This document shows positions 8,814-21,121 of a stretch of 37,064 nucleotides of DNA, piece after piece. How positions within the stretch are numbered: the first letter of the stretch is position 1; every line of letters begins with the position of its first letter. The position numbers and the translations under genes were made by a program. Below the pieces are notes generated by a model. It saw nothing but the letters and a program-made list of their open reading frames with translations. It did not search any database and had not been told where the DNA came from. Where the stretch lies: NCBI GenBank assembly GCA_029261925.1, contig JAJDAJ010000055.1:1-37064 (forward strand), given 5' to 3'. This DNA comes from Deltaproteobacteria bacterium (GTDB taxonomy: Bacteria > Myxococcota_A > UBA9160 > SZUA-336).

Positions 8814-10704
8814 GTGACCTCGCTCGAGCCGCTGATGCGCCGGAACTTCCTGGAGTACGCCAGCTACTCGATCCTGGATCGCGCCATCCCGGACGTCCGC
8901 GACGGCTGCAAGCCCGTACAGCGCCGGATCCTGCAGACGCTCTTCGAGATGAACGACGGCAACTTCCACAAGGTCGCCAACGTCATCGGCGAGAGCATGA
9001 AGCTGCATCCCCACGGAGACGCCTCGATCGGTGACGCGCTCGTGGTCCTGGCGAACAAGGAGTACTTCATCGAGCGCCAGGGGAACTTCGGAAACCCCAT
9101 CAGCGGGCATCCCGCCGCGGCGGCGCGCTACATCGAGTGCCGGCTGACACCGCTCGCGCTCGAGACCCTGTTCAATCCCCACCTGACCGAGTACCAGCCG
9201 TCGTACGACGGGCGCAAGCAGGAGCCGGTCTGGCTGCCGGCCAAGCTCCCGGTCGTCCTGATGCTGGGCGTCGAGGGAATCGCCGTCGGCATGTCGACGC
9301 GGATCCTGCCGCACTGCTTCCTCGAGCTCCTCCAGGCGCAGGTCAAGATCCTGCAGAAGAAGCGCTGGAAGCTCCTGCCCGACTTCCCCCAGGGCGGGAT
9401 CATGGACGCCTCGGAGTACGACCAGGGCCGTGGCAAGGTCCGGGTCCGCGCGCGCATCGAGCCGCGCGGCGAGAAGAAGGTCGTGATCCGCGAGATCCCG
9501 TTCGCGACCACGACCGAGAGCCTGATCGCCTCGATCGAGGCCGCTGCGCAGAAGGGCCGCGTGAAGATCAGCGGCATCGACGACTTCACGACGGACTCGG
9601 TCGAGATCGAGCTCTCGCTCTCGCGCGGGGTATACGCCGACGAGGTGATCCCCCAGCTCTACGCCTACACCGACTGCGAGGTCTCCCTGACCCCCAGCCT
9701 GATCGTGATCCGCGACGATCACCCGGTCGAGCTGACGGTGCGCGAGATTCTCGAGTCGCTGACCGAGCAGCTCCGCGAGACGCTGCGCCGCGAGCTGCAG
9801 TGGGAGCTCGAGCGGCTCCAGGATCGCGAGCACTGGCTGACCCTGGAGCAGATCTTCATCGAGAAGAAGGTCTACAAGAAGCTCGAGACGGCCCGGACCG
9901 CCGAAGCGGTGGGCCAGGCGGTCTGGAAGGGCATGAAGCCCTACGCGAAGCAGTTCGTGCGCGAGATGACCGACGACGACGTCCGCCGGCTGCTCGAGCT
10001 CCGCATCCGCCGCATCTCCGCGTACGACATCGCCCGCAACCGCGGCGAGCTCGACGAGATCGCGAACGAGATCCGCGGCATCCGTACCAAGCTGCGGAAC
10101 ATGACGAAGACGACGATCGAGTACGTCGAGGACCTGATCGAGCGCTACGGCAAGAGCTGGACCCGGCGCACGCGTGTCTCGACCTTCGACCAGGTGGACA
10201 AGAAGGCGGTGGCCCGCCAGAACGTCAAGCTGGCCTACGATCCCGAGTCGAGCTTCTTCGGCTCCGAGGTCCGCGGCAAGGAGTTCCAGATGACGGTCAG
10301 CGAGTACGACCGCATCCTGGCCATCTCCAGCGACGGCACCTACCGGATCATGGCGCCACCGCAGAAGCAGTTCCTGCCCAAGAAGGTCCTCTGGTGCGCA
10401 CCGTTCGATCCGGACGAGGGCGCGCACTTCACGATCGTCTACCGCGACGGCAAGAAGACCGCCTACGGCAAGCGCATCCACATCCAGAAGTTCGTCACGA
10501 ACAAGGAGTACCGGCTGGTGCGCGACGAGAAGGGTCGCGTGGACCTGGTCGTGCCGGGCGGCGAGGAGCGCACGGTCCACCTGGGCTTCGCGCCGCAGAA
10601 GCGCCAGCGCGTGAAGGAGGCGAAGTTCGACCTGCGGGAGCTCGAGCTCTCGTCCAGCGTCGCCGCGCGCGGGACCCGGCTGGCGCCCAAGCCCGTGTCG
10701 CGGA

Positions 10705-10724
<20 letters not shown>
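8814..10724 (+). CDS. parC: Type II DNA topoisomerase cleavage subunit (ParC/GyrA family, short form)
   Basis: A 636-residue A subunit that cuts and rejoins the gate duplex. YSILDRAIPDVRDG opens the winged-helix domain. The active-site tyrosine is Tyr106 in AARYIECRL, equivalent to GyrA Tyr122. The quinolone-determining segment reads HPHGDASIGD, so Ala70 occupies the place of E. coli GyrA Ser83. A tower/coiled-coil region covers about 320-450, and only about 160 residues follow it. The C-terminal pinwheel is therefore much reduced compared with GyrA or E. coli ParC, and no GyrA box is visible. The GTG start at 8814 has no clear ribosome site and is probably translationally coupled to parE. 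Its last 20 bp overlap the 3' end of the opposing topoisomerase III-RecQ gene. Confidence 0.88.
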
Positions 10725-14970
<4,246 letters not shown>

Positions 14971-15085
14971 GGGGCGCGCAGGTCCTGGGGGGTGGGACCG
15001 TCGTCGGGGCAGTGCCCACGATAGCTGCCGCCGTCGTCCGGCGCTCCCCCGGGGCCCGGGCGGATCCACGAGCTACCCTGGGCGC

Positions 15086-15985
15086 GTGGAGCCCGCCATC
15101 CTCGCGCCCGAGCCGGGCCCCGGCACGCTCAAGGACGTGCGCTGGGGCGGCAGCCGCCTGGCACGCCTGCGCGGGGCCGATCCCGGGCGCACGATCGGGG
15201 AGTCCTGGGAGTTCTCGACCCTCCCGGGCAGCGAGAGCCGGGCGCGCGGTGAGACGCTGGGTGCGCTGCTGGGCCGGCCGCTCCCGTTCCTGGCCAAGCT
15301 GATCGACACCGCCCTGCCGCTGAGCGTGCAGGTGCATCCGGCCGACGACCCGCGCAGCGGTCGCGTCGGCAAGGAGGAGGCCTGGGTCGTGCTCGACGCC
15401 GACCCGGGCTCGCGCGTGCTCTGCGGCCTCGCGGACGGCGTCGATGCCGCGACGCTCGCTCGCCGGGTCCGGGCGGCGCTGGCTCCGGGGGACGAGGCCG
15501 CGGCCGGCGCGCTGCTGGGCTCGCTGCGCCAGGTCCCGGTGCGCCGCGGGAGTGTCGTGCTCGTGCCCGCCGGCACGCTTCACGCCATCGGCGACGGGGT
15601 GCTGCTGGCCGAGATCCAGCAGCCCGCCGACTGCACGTACCGGCTCTACGACCACGGCAGCGGACGCGAGCTACACGTCGATCAGGCCCTGGCGGCGGTG
15701 GACCCGGCGAGTCGGCCCCGCGTCTGGCAGCCCGGGGAGCCCCCGGCGCGCCTGCGCGGCAGCCACCTCGAGCTGTGCATCCTCGGCCCCGGCAACCACA
15801 CGCTGGCCGCGGGTGCGTCCGAGCGCTTGCTGATCCCCGTCGAGGGTCCGGTGACGATCCGCTGCGGCGCACGGGAGGCGCAGGTCGGACCCGCCGAGCT
15901 GCGGCTCTGCCTGGGCGATCCGCTGGAGATCGGGGTGGCGCCCGGCGGGCTGGCGGTGGTCGGGAGCCTCCCGGGGCCTTCCTGA
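15086..15985 (+). CDS. manA: Mannose-6-phosphate isomerase, class I
   Basis: A 299-residue cupin enzyme that interconverts fructose-6-phosphate and mannose-6-phosphate, feeding GDP-mannose for glycans. Zinc ligands fit the short class I form: Gln82 and His84 in VQVHP, Glu98 in KEEAW, and His166 in PAGTLHAIG. ESWEFS near the N-terminus and EIQQPADCTYRLYDH at 176-190 are family signatures. The GTG at 15086 is the first sensible start; no ribosome site is visible. A TACCCT box at 15074-15079 would put the transcription start at or next to this codon, so a leaderless message is possible. It is divergent from the topoisomerase III-RecQ gene across 115 bp. Confidence 0.87.
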   Translation: MEPAILAPEPGPGTLKDVRWGGSRLARLRGADPGRTIGESWEFSTLPGSESRARGETLGALLGRPLPFLAKLIDTALPLSVQVHPADDPRSGRVGKEEAWVVLDADPGSRVLCGLADGVDAATLARRVRAALAPGDEAAAGALLGSLRQVPVRRGSVVLVPAGTLHAIGDGVLLAEIQQPADCTYRLYDHGSGRELHVDQALAAVDPASRPRVWQPGEPPARLRGSHLELCILGPGNHTLAAGASERLLIPVEGPVTIRCGAREAQVGPAELRLCLGDPLEIGVAPGGLAVVGSLPGPS

Positions 15986-15987
15986 TC

Positions 15988-16010
15988 CGCCCGCTCGGAC
16001 CCGGCGGGCG
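15988..16010 (+). terminator. Hairpin just after manA
   Basis: CGCCCGC at 15988-15994 pairs exactly with GCGGGCG at 16004-16010 across a 9-nt loop, three bases after the manA stop codon. It is a plausible terminator without a T-run. Confidence 0.4.
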
Positions 16011-16114
16011 TCGTCCACGCTGTCGCCGGACGGGCCTGCCTGTCCCGGGTCTGCCCGAATCCGGCCTTCAGGTGTGAGGTCCCGCACCGATGAGAGAGAG
16101 GGGGAGAATTCGCT

Positions 16115-16717
16115 TTGTGTCCCGTGATCGTCAAGGACGAGCTGCCGCGGCTGATCGCGTATCCGGTCGGCGAGCGCGTTCTGCGCCAGGAGCTCGGCGA
16201 CGTGCTCCCCGACGACGAGCTGGGCGTCTTCCTGCTGTACATGTCGGGCGTCCAGCTCAACGCGTACGATCCCGTGATCTCGAAGGAGACGGTGTACCCG
16301 GTGCTCGCGCTGGATCGCCGCGTCCCGCAGCTGTCGAACGACGCGCTGAACCGGCTGCGCGAGCAGCGCGAGAAGGCGCGCGAGATCGTCGACGAGCGGC
16401 TGGTCGGCGTGGCGCGCGCCGACGCGCAGCTGCGCGGTGAGGCCGGACCCGAGGAGGAGCAGCAGGGCGAGGACGATCTGCTGCCCCCCGTGCAGCTGTC
16501 GATCTCGATCTTCCCGGTGAAGAGCCGTCTGCGTCGCATGGTCGAGGACGCGATCCTCGAGCGCGGCATCCGGGCCATGCGCAGCTGGCTCAATGCCGGC
16601 CCCGAGACCTGGCACCAGCAGCGGCCCCTGGTCCTGGTCTACGACGAGGAGCGCAGCGTCGTGAGTGCCAAGTTCGCCGGGCCGTGGGGCCGCGGCGCCC
16701 AGCGCATCTACCGCTAG
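16115..16717 (+). CDS. Conserved-looking protein of unknown function, 200 residues
   Basis: I do not recognise this protein. It starts with TTG at 16115, 8 nt after GGGGAG at 16101-16106; a GTG at 16124 is the alternative. It has no signal peptide or membrane segment. Residues 1-75 are mixed alpha/beta with hydrophobic strands (LGVFLLYMSG). Residues 75-105 look helical and charged (LREQREKAREIVDERL), followed by an acidic stretch GPEEEQQGEDD at about 110-120. The C-terminal third has a strand (VQLSISIFPVKSR), helices, and a final strand pair (RPLVLVYDEERSVVSAKFAG). The base composition and ribosome site look like a genuine gene. It stands alone between manA and the convergent P450 genes. Confidence 0.72.
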   Translation: MCPVIVKDELPRLIAYPVGERVLRQELGDVLPDDELGVFLLYMSGVQLNAYDPVISKETVYPVLALDRRVPQLSNDALNRLREQREKAREIVDERLVGVARADAQLRGEAGPEEEQQGEDDLLPPVQLSISIFPVKSRLRRMVEDAILERGIRAMRSWLNAGPETWHQQRPLVLVYDEERSVVSAKFAGPWGRGAQRIYR

Positions 16718-16758
16718 CAGGCGACCCCGAGCGCCTCGAGCGCGGCGCGCGTCCAGCT

Positions 16759-17994
16759 TCAGGCCTCCCGGGGTCGGTACGTCAGGTGGAGCTCGCGCAG
16801 GCTGCGCAGCGACAGCCCGGGCAGGTACTCGAGCCGCTGCCCCGGAGCCAGCGCGAGATCGTCGAGGCCCTCGACCAGCGCGCGGAACGCGAGCTGCAGC
16901 TCCAGACGCGCCAGCGGTGCGCCCAGGCAGTGGTGCTCGCCCTGACTGAACGCCATGTGCGCCCCGGCATTCGAGCGCTCGAGGTCGAGACGGTCCGGGT
17001 CGGGAAAGACCGCGGGGTCGCGATTGGCGGCGGCGAAGCGCAGGTGCACCATCGAGCCGGCCGGGATCTCGACGCCCGCCAGCTCGGCGTCGCGCAGCGC
17101 GTAGCGGAAGAAGCCCTGGCTCGGCGACTCCAGGCGCAGCACCTCCTCGACGAAGCCCTTCACGCGCGCGGGATCCGCGCGCAGGGCCTCGAGCACGCCG
17201 GGGGTGCGGATCAGCAGCACCATCCCCGAGGCCAGCGCGCTGGTCACGGTCTCGTGCCCCCCGACCAGGATGTGCTCCGCCAGCCCCATGCGATCGCCCA
17301 CAGGCAGCTCGCTGCCGTCGGGCAGGGTGGCGCGGGCCAGGTCGCTCAGGATGTCGTCGGCGGGCTCGCGCCGCTTGCGCTCGAACCACTCGGACAGGTA
17401 GTGCTGGAGCTCGACGCCGAGCCGCGCGACCTCGAGCTCGCGCTCCTCGCTCAGGGCGTACCCCAGCGGCTCGACCCAGGCGTCCGACCAGACCTTGATG
17501 CGGTCCGCGTCCTCCGCCGGCAGGCCGAGTCGCTCGACGATCACCCGCAGCGGCAGGGGCGCCGCGAAGCTCGACACGAACTCGCACTCGCGCCGCTCCA
17601 GCATCCGGGAGAGCCGCTCGTCGACCACGCCGGAGACGAAGGCGGTCGACGCCCGCACACGGCTGGCGGTGAACGACACGTTGACGATCGCGCGGTAGTC
17701 GCGGTGCTCGGGCGGATCCGTGGACAGCCGGGTGTTGCGGTCCCAGCCCTCGCGCGCGAGCAGCTCGCGCGAGGCGGCGTGCTGGAACATCGAGGCGCCG
17801 CCCTTGCCCAGCAGGTCGATCGACCAGATCTCCGGGTGCGCGATCACGCGCTGCACGTCGGCGTAGCGCGTGACCAGGTACGCTCCGATGTCGGGCATCC
17901 GGTATACGGGCGCCTGCTCGCGCAGCGCGGCGTAGTACGCGTACGGATCCGCCTGGATCTCCGGGTCCATCAGGCTGTGGCCCTCGACGCGCAC
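16759..17994 (-). CDS. Cytochrome P450 (first of a tandem pair)
   Basis: A 411-residue soluble bacterial class I P450, expected to hydroxylate a substrate with electrons from a ferredoxin system not encoded here. Motifs present: I-helix GGHETVTS (245-252), ExxR Glu284-Arg287, and heme loop FSQGEHHCLG with the Cys356 thiolate. The I-helix has His247-Glu248 before Thr249, within the range seen in steroid- and terpenoid-type bacterial CYPs. The GTG at 17994 comes 2 nt after the stop of the upstream P450 and 8 nt after a GGAG; an ATG at 17970 is an alternative 8 codons in. The short spacing means the two P450s form an operon. The substrate cannot be told from sequence. Confidence 0.92.
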   Translation of the reverse strand: MRVEGHSLMDPEIQADPYAYYAALREQAPVYRMPDIGAYLVTRYADVQRVIAHPEIWSIDLLGKGGASMFQHAASRELLAREGWDRNTRLSTDPPEHRDYRAIVNVSFTASRVRASTAFVSGVVDERLSRMLERRECEFVSSFAAPLPLRVIVERLGLPAEDADRIKVWSDAWVEPLGYALSEERELEVARLGVELQHYLSEWFERKRREPADDILSDLARATLPDGSELPVGDRMGLAEHILVGGHETVTSALASGMVLLIRTPGVLEALRADPARVKGFVEEVLRLESPSQGFFRYALRDAELAGVEIPAGSMVHLRFAAANRDPAVFPDPDRLDLERSNAGAHMAFSQGEHHCLGAPLARLELQLAFRALVEGLDDLALAPGQRLEYLPGLSLRSLRELHLTYRPREA

Positions 17995-17996
17995 GC

Positions 17997-19208
17997 TCAG
18001 AGCTCCACGCGCAGCTCGACCGGTGCGCGCACGGTCGGATTGTCCTGCTGCCAGCGCACCTCCCCGGTCAGGCGCAGGCGCGGGGCGGCCTCGAGCAGGG
18101 CCGCCACGGCGACGCGGGCCTCGAGCCGCGCGAGGGCGGCACCCAGGCAGAACTGCCGGCCGCCGCCGAACGTCAGGCTGGCGCGCTCCGGGCGCTGCAG
18201 CTCGAAGCGGTCCGGGTCCGGGTGGCGCGCCGGATCCCGGTTCGCCGCGCCGATGCACAGCAGCAGCTCGCTGCCGGCGGGGACCGTCACGCCGCCCAGC
18301 TCCAGCGGCACGCGCACGTGTCGGCTGCACGAGAGAGCGGGCGGCTCGAAACGCAGCGTCTCCTCGACCGCGGCCTCGACCTGGTCTGCGTCGGCCCGTA
18401 CTGCCGCGAGCGCGTCCGGGTGCTGCAGCAGGCACGCGAGCGTGTTCGCGATCAGCCCGGTGGTGGTGTCGATCGCCGCCGTCACCAGGAGCACCGCATT
18501 CGCGATCACCTCGTCGTCCGAGAGCCGCCCGTGCTCCGGGTCCTCTACCCCGAGCTGGGCCAGGAGTCCGCCCGGCGCGAAGGACCCGGGCGTGCGTAGC
18601 AGCTCGCCGAACCAGCGCGCCAGCCCCCCGATCGGGCCGCCCGCGGGAGCCGGCTGGCCCGCCGGCGGCCGGAACAGCGGCTCGGCGCGCGCGGCCCAGG
18701 CGCCGGCGTCGATGCCGAAGAGCTCTCGGATGACGCGCGAGGGCAGCGCGAAGGCCAGCGCGGCCACCAGGTCGACCGGCCCCGGCGCGCGTGTCAGGAG
18801 TGCAGCGATCTGCTCGCGCGCGCTGTGCTCGATGAAGGGCCGCAGTCTCTCGACGCGCCGCGGCGTGAACTCGCGCCGCACCAGGCCGCGCGCCCGGTCG
18901 TGCGCCGCGCCGTCGAGCGACATCAGCCAGCGCCGCGTCACGTCGTACACCAGCCCTCCGGCGCCCGCGAACGACTCGGTCACGCCGCGGCCCGCGCCCA
19001 GGTCCGGGTCGCGCAGCGCGCGATCCACCAGGTCCCAGCGCGTGACCAGCCAGACGTTGCCTCCGGCGTGGTACACGGGAGCGCTCTGGCGCAGCTCGGC
19101 CCACGCGGGGTAGGGATCGTCGGCGCCCGCGATCTCGTAGACGTCCCAGCCCGCGGCGAAGCCGGGCGCGTCCGGGGAGCGCGTGCCGTCCGTGCGTCCG
19201 GCATCCAT
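17997..19208 (-). CDS. Cytochrome P450 (second of a tandem pair) with altered heme loop
   Basis: A 403-residue soluble P450. The I-helix carries AAIDTTT (244-250), ExxR is Glu283-Arg286, and the heme loop reads FGGGRQFCLG with Cys354. The position normally His or Arg two residues before the Cys, which contacts a heme propionate, is Gln352 here. The rest looks intact, so I expect an active enzyme. The ATG at 19208 is only 37 bp from the divergent alcohol dehydrogenase start. The gene is translated ahead of the other P450 in one operon. Pairing with the dehydrogenase suggests hydroxylation followed by oxidation of the alcohol, by inference. Confidence 0.92.
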   Translation of the reverse strand: MDAGRTDGTRSPDAPGFAAGWDVYEIAGADDPYPAWAELRQSAPVYHAGGNVWLVTRWDLVDRALRDPDLGAGRGVTESFAGAGGLVYDVTRRWLMSLDGAAHDRARGLVRREFTPRRVERLRPFIEHSAREQIAALLTRAPGPVDLVAALAFALPSRVIRELFGIDAGAWAARAEPLFRPPAGQPAPAGGPIGGLARWFGELLRTPGSFAPGGLLAQLGVEDPEHGRLSDDEVIANAVLLVTAAIDTTTGLIANTLACLLQHPDALAAVRADADQVEAAVEETLRFEPPALSCSRHVRVPLELGGVTVPAGSELLLCIGAANRDPARHPDPDRFELQRPERASLTFGGGRQFCLGAALARLEARVAVAALLEAAPRLRLTGEVRWQQDNPTVRAPVELRVEL

Positions 19209-19245
19209 TCGTGGGACGATTGTCTCACCGACGGGAGGAGCGTGC
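19209..19245. promoter_or_regulatory. Very short divergent gap between P450 operon and alcohol dehydrogenase
   Basis: Only 37 bp separate the two outward starts, so at least one promoter must reach into the opposite coding sequence. GGGAGGAG just before 19246 is the dehydrogenase ribosome site. I see no clear -35/-10 pair within the gap itself. Confidence 0.35.
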
Positions 19246-20190
19246 ATGCGCGCCGTGCGTTTCGAGAAGGGCCGGATCCGCGTCGTCGACGCGCCGGTCC
19301 CGTCGCTCGAGGGCGACGGCGTGGCCGTGCGCGTGCGCGGCTGCGGGATCTGCGGCTCCGACCTGAGCATGCTCGACAGCGGCTGGGAGCTGCCCGGCAC
19401 GCCGGGTCACGAGATCGCCGGCACGCTCGACGACGGCACGCCGGTGGCGGTCGAGCCGCTGGCGCCCTGCGGCCACTGCGAGTACTGCGCCCGCGGCGAG
19501 TACCAGCTCTGCCGCTCGGGCAACGACATCATCTACGGCGTCGGGCGCGACGGGGGCATGGCCGAGGCCCTGGTCGTGCCGCGGCGGGCCCTGGTCCCGC
19601 TGCCGCGCGCCGTGGACGTGGCCGCCGCCTGCCTGGTCGAGCCGCTCGCCGTCGCGGTGCACGGCCTGCGCCGCGCCGGCGTGCGCGCCGACGCGCGCGT
19701 GGCGGTGATCGGAGGCGGACCGATCGGGCTCAGCGCGGTGGCCGCCGCGTCGGCCAGCGGCTGCGAGGTCGGCCTCGCGGCGCGTCACCCCGCGCAGATC
19801 GCGGCCGGCGCCGCGCTCGGAGCACGTCCGCTGGGCAGCGGCGAGCACGATCTGGCGATCGACTGTGCGGGCAACGCCGGCTCGCTGGCACAGGCGGTGG
19901 ACTGCCTGCGTCCGGGCGGCACGCTGCTGCTGCTCTCGACCGCCTGGGGTGACCTGGTGCTGCCGGGCATGGCGCTGGGCGCCAAGCAGGTCGACGTGAT
20001 CAGCTCGCTGATGTACAGCCGCTCGACCGCGGGACGCGATTTCGACGTGGCGGCCTCGCTGCTCGGTGCGCGTCCCGAGATCGCCGGCGTCATGATCACC
20101 CACCGCTTCCCGCTCGAGCGCGCGGCCGACGCCTTCGACGCCGCGCGCGATCGCGCGGCGGGCGCGATCAAGGTGGTGCTGGAGCCCTAG
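19246..20190 (+). CDS. Zinc-dependent medium-chain alcohol dehydrogenase
   Basis: A 314-residue MDR-superfamily oxidoreductase. The catalytic zinc site is Cys33 (CGICGSD), His55-Glu56 (GHE) and an acidic residue in CLVEPLAV. The structural zinc ligands are Cys75, Cys78, Cys81 and Cys89. The nucleotide-binding fold begins at VAVIGGGPIGL (152-162). It oxidises an alcohol to an aldehyde or ketone with NAD(P)+; the substrate is not evident. The ATG at 19246 follows GGGAGGAG. It is divergent from two P450s, which could supply the alcohol. Its final 23 bp overlap the end of the opposing transporter gene. Confidence 0.9.
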   Translation: MRAVRFEKGRIRVVDAPVPSLEGDGVAVRVRGCGICGSDLSMLDSGWELPGTPGHEIAGTLDDGTPVAVEPLAPCGHCEYCARGEYQLCRSGNDIIYGVGRDGGMAEALVVPRRALVPLPRAVDVAAACLVEPLAVAVHGLRRAGVRADARVAVIGGGPIGLSAVAAASASGCEVGLAARHPAQIAAGAALGARPLGSGEHDLAIDCAGNAGSLAQAVDCLRPGGTLLLLSTAWGDLVLPGMALGAKQVDVISSLMYSRSTAGRDFDVAASLLGARPEIAGVMITHRFPLERAADAFDAARDRAAGAIKVVLEP

Positions 20191-21121
20191 AGCTCCGGGC
20201 CCCGGGGCCGGTGCCGCGTCCCCACCACGCCGCGAGCAGCGATCCACTGAGGTTGTGCCAGACGCTGAACACCGCGCCCGGCAGGGCGGTGGCGCTCGAG
20301 AAGTGCTGCACGCCCAGGGTCACGGCCAGACCGCTGTTCTGCATGCCCACCTCGATCGCCACCGTACGCGCGCGCACCGCGTCCAGGCCCAGCAGGCGCG
20401 CCAGCCCGTAGCCACCCGCCAGGCCGAGGGCGTTGTGGAGCGCCACCGCGGCGACGATCAGCACTCCGACGCTCGCGATGCGGTCGGCGTTGAGCGCCAC
20501 GACGATCGCGATGATCCAGGCGATCGCGAGCACCGAGAGCAGCGGGAAGAGCGGCTCGACCGGGCGCAGCCGCGGGCCGGCCAGCGTGCGCAGGCCCACT
20601 CCGAGGGCGACGGGCACGATCACGACCTGGGCGACGCTCAGGAGCATTCCGCCCACGGGTACCGGCACGGCCGCGCCGGCGTACAGCCAGACCAGCGTGG
20701 GCGTCAGGAGCACCGAGAGCAGCGTGCTCACCAGCGTGAGCGAGATCGACAGCGCGACGTCGCCGCGCGCCAGGAAGCAGATCACGTTGGATGCGGTGCC
20801 TCCCGGCGCGGCGCCCACCAGCAGCATCCCCGTCGCCAGCTCCACGGGCAGGTCCAGCGCGCGCCCGAGCGCCCAGGCGAGCGCCGGCATGAGCCCGAAC
20901 TGCAGTGCCGTGCCGATCGCGACCGCACGCGGCCGGCGCGTGACGGCGCGGAAGTCCCCCGGCCCGAGGGTCGCGCCCATCCCGAGCATGACCAGACCGA
21001 GCAGCCAGGGCACGGCGGCGCCCTGTGCCGCCAGCGGTCCCGGGCTCGCGAGCGCCGCGCCTGCGGCGAGCAGCGCCCAGAGGGGAAAGCCGCGGACCAG
21101 GGCGTCAGCCGCTCGCCTCAA
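20168..21121 (-). CDS. Bile acid:sodium symporter family (BASS) transporter
   Basis: A 317-residue integral membrane protein with about ten hydrophobic segments. Family signatures include WLLGLVMLGMGATLGPGDF near the N-terminus, GAAPGGTASNVICFLARGD at the sodium-binding crossover, and EVGMQNSGLAVTLG near the end. BASS members import bile acids, sterol sulfates, pyruvate, pantothenate or other organic anions with sodium. The likely start is TTG at 21121, inside the last 17 bp of the upstream acyl-CoA ligase gene and preceded by GGGGGG; no ATG or GTG is better placed. The coupling suggests that the imported acid is the substrate of that ligase. The substrate itself is inferred. Confidence 0.87.
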   Translation of the reverse strand: MRRAADALVRGFPLWALLAAGAALASPGPLAAQGAAVPWLLGLVMLGMGATLGPGDFRAVTRRPRAVAIGTALQFGLMPALAWALGRALDLPVELATGMLLVGAAPGGTASNVICFLARGDVALSISLTLVSTLLSVLLTPTLVWLYAGAAVPVPVGGMLLSVAQVVIVPVALGVGLRTLAGPRLRPVEPLFPLLSVLAIAWIIAIVVALNADRIASVGVLIVAAVALHNALGLAGGYGLARLLGLDAVRARTVAIEVGMQNSGLAVTLGVQHFSSATALPGAVFSVWHNLSGSLLAAWWGRGTGPGARSSRAPAPP

